Assembly: GCA_049999765.1 (NCBI GenBank)
Contig: JBNGIQ010009593.1
Span: forward strand, 132,690 to 196,689
Direction of reading: 5' to 3'
Length of the DNA stretch: 64,000 nt
From: Phaeoceros laevis
Lineage: Eukaryota; Anthocerotophyta; Anthocerotopsida; Notothyladales
Positions 57,424 to 64,000 of this stretch are shown piece by piece. The notes beneath the pieces are model-generated. The model was not told the origin of the DNA, did no database searches, and saw only the letters and a program-made list of their open reading frames with translations. How positions within the stretch are numbered: the stretch's first letter is position 1; each line of letters starts with the position of its first letter. A program made the translations under genes and the position numbers.

Positions 57424-58088
57424 TGATGAAGCAGCCCCAACAGGCACAGGAATTCTGGCTACATCTAGTCTTATTCTGCCTCCCCCGCAGAGTGCTGCTT
57501 CAAGACGGACCCCACGTTTCTCACTTTCAGCAGTTAAATAAAAATCTATCCAGCTATCAGATCAACAAGCCACTTGAAGACGTTGCTCATTAGCTATTGC
57601 GATGCCTTCCCGCCATCAGAGCGCTTCCCAGAACGTTCAATGGTGCAATACTTCTTCCAGGTCTGCCTGGTTGAACTTGACGGGAGCCAGGAGATTGGGA
57701 ATGTTCGGCAGAATCTGGGGCTCCTTCACGAAGAGGGAGGCCCCCATCTAGTAGGCACACATTTTTGAGTGGCTCTAATAAGCACAACAAACGCGTTAGG
57801 CGCTGCTTGCGGGTATTCCGGTGCAGCCTGTACGGTTTCACAGCAATTTCTCGTCTCGATACTGGAGTGAGCAAGTTTTTCGCTACCCATTACATCTATG
57901 TCCTCTTGCCTGAAATCTGAGGCGGCTGTGCCCCGAATTTCAGGGATCTTCTATCAGCTGCCACTGGGCAGAGTCGCTCTCAAGACGGTAACGTCCCACT
58001 AAAATTCGCATACCCAAGTTAGCCCACGGCCCTCCTTTGAGGCTGGATGTATTAACAATGAATATTAGGGTGAATGTACAAGTAATCT
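57424..58088. other. NADK2 upstream region, coding status unclear
   Basis: On the minus strand the NADK2 frame stays open to 57553 behind a possible splice acceptor. Further upstream are short ATG-started frames on the same strand (for example one starting MGASLFVKEPQILPNIPNLL near 57748, and one starting MGSEKLAHSS near 57889) that look non-random in composition but do not join in frame. They may be upstream exons, uORFs or remnants of the missing N-terminal region. Confidence 0.35.
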
Positions 58089-60262
58089 TCAGGATGTTAA
58101 TAATGGCACTTCTGGGACTTCACATCCCATAAGTGCCGAGCCCTCGCTGCAATGCTCGCAAAGAGGGCTGTCAATCTTTACCACTAGAGGACTCTGTATG
58201 TCTGCATCTGTGGCTTCACAGGCCACCAGAACTACGGCGTCCTCACTTTCGCTTTCGTCAACTGCTCGTTTCAAGGCATCCTGTGCAATCCGTGTTATAA
58301 TAATCGCCACCACCACTGCCAGCATAAGACGCCACAGAAACCAGTTCTCAGGCCCTATTCCGGACACATCTATAATAGCTTAAGCGCCATTTGATGTATC
58401 ACCTACCAGTAGACAGCAGTCCCCCGAAAAGAACACCCTGCAAGAAAAGTGAACATCAATACACAGAGAAACACAAGCCCAATCTCCTAGAAGTCCATGA
58501 ACCAAACGTTATGGCGAGAGTGATGTACCCAACGAAGAGGAGTGAACTCGCTTCCACCATGGGCTATGTCTGAGATATCTTTAATGGTGGTTCCCACGTA
58601 AACTAAGGCTAGAGTTACTGGCTGCAACCACAAAACGGCACCCATGTTAACCTTCGAGAATGTGTATGGTATGGCCAGGTATGGTCAGATACAATGTCTA
58701 CCCAACCAGGTCAAAGCTTTGTAAGCTCGTTATCACCTTACCATCATCCCAATCCAAGATCCAAGGACGTAACTGGAGAAGCTCACTGGTGTCACTGAAA
58801 GCAGGTAATTTAAAACATTGAAGGGAAGGAGAGGTACAAGTCGGAGTAGCAACACGATCTGTACAAATGCCTCACAACCGGGACATTCACTGAAACAGCA
58901 TAAGCCTGCTGTCAAGAAAATTCTCCAACAATGAACATCTTGCTACATGTCTGAAGGGAGGGGAATGAAGGGACTAAACAGACCAACTCAAAGGAGGAAT
59001 TAGGCTTAAGGAACGACCTTGAAACCAGATTTTTTGACAGCGACAGCCACAACTTGAAACTTCGGATAGTCCTTCAACTTCGAAGTGACATATGTCCTGC
59101 CAACCTGAATCGGAGCCACCCCAGTTTCTTTGTTAGCCAAATGGTGCACGCCCTATGCCTAGAGTCGGAACTGGAAGACCAACAAGCTGGACACGCTTAT
59201 CTGTTCAAACTGGGACCACACTATCTCCTTCAAATAACGAAAACTCAGAAAGTCCAACATACTGTTTTCCCGACAAGAAATGCTGCTGTTGCACCAGCAG
59301 TAGCTCCGATGCAATCAGTCGCAAAACCTTTAAATAGACCAAATAGATATCCACCACCTAGCTGCAACCAAAGGAGAAACACACCCAGGTGAGGCATGAG
59401 AATTTCTAACTGTTTCTGAGAAGAATTCCTGATTTTGGAAGAAGAAGGCATGTGAACTTGCAGCCTAACCACACAAAATTTGTAGCAGAAATAGACAATA
59501 CAAAAACTGGTTCGTACACGTACTGTTAGTATCGACCCAGGTATGGCCAAGACAGTGCAGGGAATGTAAGCTAGTGCCCTGCAGGACAGACGGAACATCA
59601 GATGTTAGAAGCAATGGCGAACAAAGCACGTAAAGCCAAATTGTCTTGAATTCTTGATCAGACAGAGACCAGAGAAATTTATCGGTACACAAGCACACAC
59701 ACAGGTTCAATCAGTCATAGGCTGGAAAGAAGTCCAATATCCAATAAAGGCCCCTCGACTCCCAGATAGAGGCCTGTACATAGGTTTGCTAAGCACAAGG
59801 TAGATGGAGCACCAGCCAGACTAAGCTGCCAACCTTCAAAACTATACAACAGGACCATCATAGTCGAGACAACAACGTTCCTGGACGTGTCCTATCATAT
59901 CTGTCACACTAAAACTCCTCTAGCAGGGGCAGCTGAATTTCAACACAGTTTCAGGCCAAAACGTTTGCGCAGCAGAGTTGATTGCCTTGCTACTAGGCCT
60001 TCAAGGATAGAAAAATTCTTACAGCAACACCGGGCCCCAGGGACCGACATCGTTTTGCACCCACAGTAGAAATCTGTAAAAGAACTGCAAACAGGATGAT
60101 GGTCAGTATATGCAGACGGGAACCACTGCATAATAAAGAGTACAGGCTTAGGCACGTGCCACTAACCTTGTCAACGGGCATAGTGAAGCAGACGATGATG
60201 GCGGAACTTAAGAAGAAGAGCAGCAAAGTTACTCGCCAGATGATGGACCACGAGGGCCTCAT
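58089..60262 (-). CDS. TVP38/TMEM64 (VTT-domain) membrane protein
   Basis: Polytopic membrane protein of the DedA/VTT superfamily; relatives act at Golgi/ER membranes and some are lipid scramblases. Nine exons on the minus strand: 60262-60167, 60084-60023, 59578-59524, 59361-59263, 59104-59018, 58858-58742, 58621-58529, 58437-58407, 58369-58089; 306 residues, frame kept. The start MRPSWSIIWRV leads directly into the first membrane helix. Family signatures are clear: WVQNDVGPWGPVLL, LAIPGSILTLGGGYLFGL, GATAGATAAFLVG, the re-entrant-loop core LLLRLVPLLPFNVLNYLLS, and ALVYVGTTIKDISDI. The last helix is followed by a charged cytosolic tail. The 31-bp exon is small but required for frame. This family is typical of plants and algae as well as yeast. 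Confidence 0.92.
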
Positions 60263-61168
60263 TTTGGTGAATCTGTGTAGACGAGGTTGGGTCTGCGTTC
60301 CGGCGAAGAGGGCCCGTTTCCCGGGGGCACGGGCCCTCAAGAGACCAGGTTCCGCCAGGGCTGAAATTCCTCCCGCTTAGATCGATTGGGCACTTCCTGA
60401 CAAATTAGGGTATTCTCGTTCCATCCTGAATGGACTCGCGTTTCACATACGGCACATGGCCCTCGTCAGGAACTTGGCAGTCAGTGTTGCTTCCTGTGGT
60501 CCTCTACCACAACTGCGTGGTGAACGCAAGTTATTGAACTGTGAACTCCTTCCTTGAACTCACCCGCCTGTTACAAGTCTTAGCTCGCTCTCCCGTGCAC
60601 TAGTTTTCCACCTGACAGCATCAGCAGACATTTCCACATCATATACAATATGCTGCTCAAAAATGTTGTGGCATCCCGAATTGGCAGGAACATACGCGAG
60701 TTGAAGCTGTGGCCGTATGAAGATCGAGTATTCTGGCGTGCACTTATCCAAAGGTTTGGCCGAGTGATAAGTGATCATCCCTATCACAATCGTGTGGACC
60801 ATTTCGGCCCCATAAGCACTTAGTAAAGTTCTTCTGAGGCTACGTTTTACTTGAACTTTCGGATAGCGTGGAAGGAAATGGTTTTGCCAGTTTAGAACAG
60901 TTTGGGATATTATGGAATGTTCCTGACAAGGGCAAATCTGAAGTACCCACGAATTACGATATAATGCGACCCCAGATGTGCATTGTACGCGGAAAAGCCC
61001 ATGTTTCCAGAAAACCAGCTCAAGCCTACTGGGGGCTCGTAAGATTCCCTGCCGTTGACGAGCCTCGATAAAAAGCAAGCTGAGCACCTTTTTTGATGAA
61101 CAACCTGGGACCAGTCTTAGTATATCAGAAATTCATTACTGCATGTTGTTGCACCCACAATAGAAGAA
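60263..61168. other. Divergent intergenic region
   Basis: Upstream regions of the TVP38-like and lectin genes. A 175-codon minus-strand frame (60560-61087) has no ATG at its start, contains no recognised domain and is listed as rejected. Confidence 0.5.
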
Positions 61169-61802
61169 ATGAAGACCCGGTGGGGTTGGTGGATGCTGCT
61201 GTTGTGCACGGCACAGATTGCCAGCGCTCAACCAGCCCAAGATCCAGGCGCAACTCGACGTCCAGGAAGTCCAAAACCTTGGAATCTATATCCTTCAGGA
61301 TCGAGCCCAGGAGATAGAATGCAGCCCGGTGAGGTACCTCAGTGTGCAAATGGCTGTAGTTGTGATAATTCCAGGCAACGTTCCTTATCTCTGTGAAAGT
61401 GTTCCAGGTGACATTCTCCAGGTGGGAGCCTTCATGACCAGCCCCAATGGTAAGTTCAAAGTCATCATGCAGGAGGACTGCAACCTGGTGATGTACCAAG
61501 TGAACAAGGATCCAACGACCGGTGCAGTATTGAGTCAGGAGCCCATCTGGTCCACCGGCACTTCCGGTGGACCCAACAGCTGCATCTTCAGGCTGCTCTC
61601 GAGGGGCCAAGTGGTGGTGCTGCAAGGCATGAACGACAGTAAAGTCCGGTGGCACAGCAGCGACACCTACTTCGCCGATCCTGTACCTCCCTTCCAACTC
61701 TGGTTGCTGGATGATCCGGCCTTGGCCGTCCTGTTTGAGGACGAATTTGATCCTGCTCCCTACACGGTGCTCTGGCAGGTTCGCGTTACCCGAGGACGCT
61801 GA
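61169..61802 (+). CDS. Secreted bulb-type (mannose-binding) lectin
   Basis: Apoplastic carbohydrate-binding protein, typical of plant defence. The ATG at 61169 opens a clean signal peptide (MKTRWGWWMLLLCTAQIASA). The lectin domain is in another frame: NVPYLCESVPGDILQVG, FMTSPNGKFKVIMQEDCNLVMYQV (QEDCNLVMY is the QxDxNxVxY sugar-binding motif), and WSTGTSGGPNSCIFRLLSRG. The two frames join if 61329-61374 is a 46-nt GT-AG intron, giving 195 residues; such an intron would be shorter than any other in the window, so a frameshift in the sequence is a real alternative. Only one of the usual three sugar motifs is intact; the second repeat reads RGQVVVLQG. The gene ends 46 bp from the convergent PPR gene. 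Confidence 0.78.
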
Positions 61803-61848
61803 GGTGTGCAAAATCAGATCGATCGGACTTCGGTATGCTTAATCAGTG

Positions 61849-64000
61849 CTATGCTCTGGCATCGACCTTGTCCAAAATGTCTTCTTCTTTGGCTCTGTGT
61901 CCTCCACATTTTACCGCTGCACCTACATCAACTCGATTCAACACTGAGCTTAGCTCGCCTATAAAATCATAGATGAGCTCCTGTTGTTGGTTCCTGTTCT
62001 CCCCTACCACAAATGCGTGGACCTCCTCTTCGTGCTCGATCCAACTCTGGCCAGGATTCTTCCACGCACCTGCCTGTTGTCTCAACTCATTTACCCTCTG
62101 TGCACTACTCCACATGCCAGCATGAGCATAGATGTTTGACATCAAGACATATGCTGCAGCATGTCTTGGCTCTGTACGTACTATACAATCGAACGCCAGC
62201 CTTCCCGACGCAACGTTGCCATGTTTGCGGCAAGCTCCAAGCAAGCACAGCCACAAGCACCGGTTAGGCTGCATTGGCATTGTGGACAACAAATCTTCCA
62301 CCATGGTGAAGTACCCTGCACGACCCAGCATATCGACCAGACTGACGTAATGATGCACCTCTGGAGTTACACCATGGTCTCTGCTCATGGATTCGAAGTA
62401 CTCAACACCCTTGTCAACCATGCCGGCATGACTGCAAGCAGCGAGAAGGGTCAGAAACGTCACCCCATCTGGCGCTATCCCAACCAGTTGCATTTGCTCG
62501 AAACATTCGAAGCTTGTCTCTCCATTTCCTTGCCGGGCATACCCAGCAATAAGTGCATTCCATGACACAACGTCCGGCTGTGGAAGACCATCAAACACCT
62601 CTTGAGCTCTCACCATGCTTGCACACCTACCAAATGCATGGATCAGTGTGTTGGCCACAGCGAGACTCAAGTTGTTTCTGTGTGACGCAAAGTTCTGCTG
62701 AATTTGGATACACACATCCAAGTTTCCCAGACTGCTACAGGCTTGCAAGGCGTACAGAAATGTGACCTCGTTTGGAGTCTCGCCTTCCTCGTGCATTCGT
62801 TCGTAGAGCTGCAAAGCCTTTTGGGCTTGGCCCTGTTCAGCATAAGCTCCAAGAATTGCGTTCCATGACAACACGTTTCGCTGGGGTAACTCATCAAACA
62901 CACCTTGTGCATCCACAATGCCACCACACTTACCGTACATACTGACAAGGCTGTTCCCGATGAACAAATTGGATTTGTACCCCCTCTTCCATGCTTCCAG
63001 ATGTATAGCCTTACCCTTGAGTAAAGGCTCCATTCTGGTCACTGGGACATCTATGACATCGACATCATTTTCTTCCAACTCTGCAAGCATGCCACATGCT
63101 TGAAGTGCACCTGCAAAGGTTCTTTCATCGGGATTGACATGTTCTTCCAGCAGTTGTTCATATAACTGCACAGCCTCCTCTGCCTTCCCCTGTTGAGCAT
63201 ATGCCCCAAGCATTGCGTTCCATGAAACGACGTCTCTGTTTGGCAAACAATCGAACACACTCTGTGCATCCACAATGCTTCCACACTTCCCGTACATACT
63301 GATAAGACTGTTGCCGACAAATAGATCTGCTTTGTACCCTGTCCTCCAAGCTTGAGCATGTGTGGCCCTCCCTTTCTGCAGTGATTTGAATTTTATTGAT
63401 TGCCCATCTACATGAACAGAATCCTCGTTTTCAGCAAGCGTGCCGCAGGCTTGAAGGGTGCTAACAAAGGTTCGATCATCTGGAATCACGCCTTCCTCCA
63501 ACATTTGTCCATATAGCTCAAAAGTCCGGTCCGCGTGGCCCTGCTGAGCACATGCTGCCAGAATTGAGTTCCAAGACACCACATCCGGCTCAAATAACCC
63601 ATCAAACACATTATGCGCATCTACAACACACCCGCACTTCCCATAGATGCTAACAAGGGCGTTACCAACAAACATGTCAGCTTCATAACCCATATTCCAT
63701 GCTTCACCATGTATTGCCTTTACCTTTTGCAACGAATCCGCTCCCAGCAGTCGTCCATCTATGAGGACTTTGTCCTCTTCTTCTGCGAGCCTGCCACATG
63801 CTTGGAGCATGCTGACAATCGTCCAGGCATCCGCTTTCACAGCTTGTTGTGACATTCTGGCATATAACTCCAAAGCCACCTCCACCAGCCCCTGTAGGCA
63901 TGTGGCAGGGGAATTGGGTAGATAATGGGCATATCCTGCAAGCATTGCGTTCCATGAAACAATGTTGCGTTGCAACAGATTGCCAAACACATTCTGCGCA
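61849..64000 (-). CDS. PLS-type PPR protein, E/E+ class (5' end missing)
   Basis: Organellar RNA-editing specificity factor. The frame is open to the window edge, so the N terminus lies outside; at least 717 residues are visible without an intron. Repeats follow the PLS pattern (VVSWNAMLGAYAQQG, NLFIGNSLVSMYGKCG). L-type repeats carry an unusual ~20-residue insertion before the K-A-I-H-x-E-A-W helix. The tail has a canonical PG box (KNPGQSWIEHEEEVHAF) and E+ segment and then stops within ~50 residues (DILDKVDARA), with no HxE or CxxC, so it lacks a deaminase and would need a DYW partner in trans. This differs from the DYW:KP protein at the other end of the window. Confidence 0.9.
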   Translation of the reverse strand, partial: AQNVFGNLLQRNIVSWNAMLAGYAHYLPNSPATCLQGLVEVALELYARMSQQAVKADAWTIVSMLQACGRLAEEEDKVLIDGRLLGADSLQKVKAIHGEAWNMGYEADMFVGNALVSIYGKCGCVVDAHNVFDGLFEPDVVSWNSILAACAQQGHADRTFELYGQMLEEGVIPDDRTFVSTLQACGTLAENEDSVHVDGQSIKFKSLQKGRATHAQAWRTGYKADLFVGNSLISMYGKCGSIVDAQSVFDCLPNRDVVSWNAMLGAYAQQGKAEEAVQLYEQLLEEHVNPDERTFAGALQACGMLAELEENDVDVIDVPVTRMEPLLKGKAIHLEAWKRGYKSNLFIGNSLVSMYGKCGGIVDAQGVFDELPQRNVLSWNAILGAYAEQGQAQKALQLYERMHEEGETPNEVTFLYALQACSSLGNLDVCIQIQQNFASHRNNLSLAVANTLIHAFGRCASMVRAQEVFDGLPQPDVVSWNALIAGYARQGNGETSFECFEQMQLVGIAPDGVTFLTLLAACSHAGMVDKGVEYFESMSRDHGVTPEVHHYVSLVDMLGRAGYFTMVEDLLSTMPMQPNRCLWLCLLGACRKHGNVASGRLAFDCIVRTEPRHAAAYVLMSNIYAHAGMWSSAQRVNELRQQAGAWKNPGQSWIEHEEEVHAFVVGENRNQQQELIYDFIGELSSVLNRVDVGAAVKCGGHRAKEEDILDKVDARA

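Noticed and set aside
60560-61087. 175-codon minus-strand open frame between TVP38-like and lectin genes
   Set aside because: No ATG at its start, no recognisable domain, and no splice link to a neighbouring gene; treated as chance.

Overview
This is nuclear DNA from a land plant. Almost every gene is split by short GT-AG introns (about 75-280 bp), several proteins carry plastid or secretory targeting sequences, and the families present are plant ones: PLS-type PPR editing factors, NADK2, a SHV3-like GDPD, a TORNADO1-like Roco protein, a germin-like protein, a thylakoid-lumen protein and an organellar SecE. Two features narrow the lineage. The PPR gene at 2092-5004 ends in the DYW:KP variant (KPAVA in place of the PG box, C-terminal GRP), which is known from lineages with U-to-C organelle RNA editing (hornworts, some lycophytes, ferns). 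A TFxPxIN/EF-hand protein at 25216-29246 resembles proteins of flagellated cells. Together with the compact introns this favours a hornwort or an Isoetes-like lycophyte. That placement is inference; no species is claimed.

Layout. 1-2091: no convincing gene. 2092-5004 (+): single-exon DYW:KP PPR protein. 6429-16165 (+): a 12-exon gene for a predicted 2851-residue protein with two different SF1 helicase motors and a long helical tail. 16758-18571 (-): ADP-ribosylglycohydrolase. 19455-20144 (-): Tat-targeted thylakoid lumen protein. 20145-25215: AT-rich, repeat-filled, with a 100-N gap and a 10-N gap. 25216-29246 (+): the FxPxIN/EF-hand protein, followed by a broken copy of the 5' part of the lumen-protein gene (29470-29825) and more repeats. 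31030-32280 (+): Gfo/Idh/MocA-type oxidoreductase whose last codons and 3' UTR are perfectly duplicated. 33810-34570 (-) and 34728-35608 (+): a divergent pair, SecE-like and a putative plastid protein, sharing a 157-bp promoter region. 35609-38835: repeats, including an inverted repeat and about 110-bp direct repeats that run up to the start of the LRR-Roc-COR gene (38836-43378, +). 45746-46441 (+): germin-like protein. 46819-47840 (+): unknown 252-residue protein. 48422-51951 (-): GPI-anchored GDPD-like protein. 52810-54384 (+): glycinamide ribonucleotide formyltransferase, with a broken fragment of itself just upstream. 54636-57423 (-): NADK2-type NAD kinase lacking the usual long N-terminal region. 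58089-60262 (-): TVP38/TMEM64 membrane protein. 61169-61802 (+): secreted bulb-type lectin. 61849-64000 (-): 3' part of a second PPR gene (E/E+ class).

The genes do not form an operon or cluster; this is ordinary mixed plant gene space. A theme is organelle biology (RNA editing, lumen protein, SecE, NADK2, purine synthesis with a transit-like leader). I derived exon models by reading splice sites and keeping frame; in every multi-exon model the spliced coding length is an exact multiple of three, which supports them. No tRNA, rRNA or CRISPR array was found.
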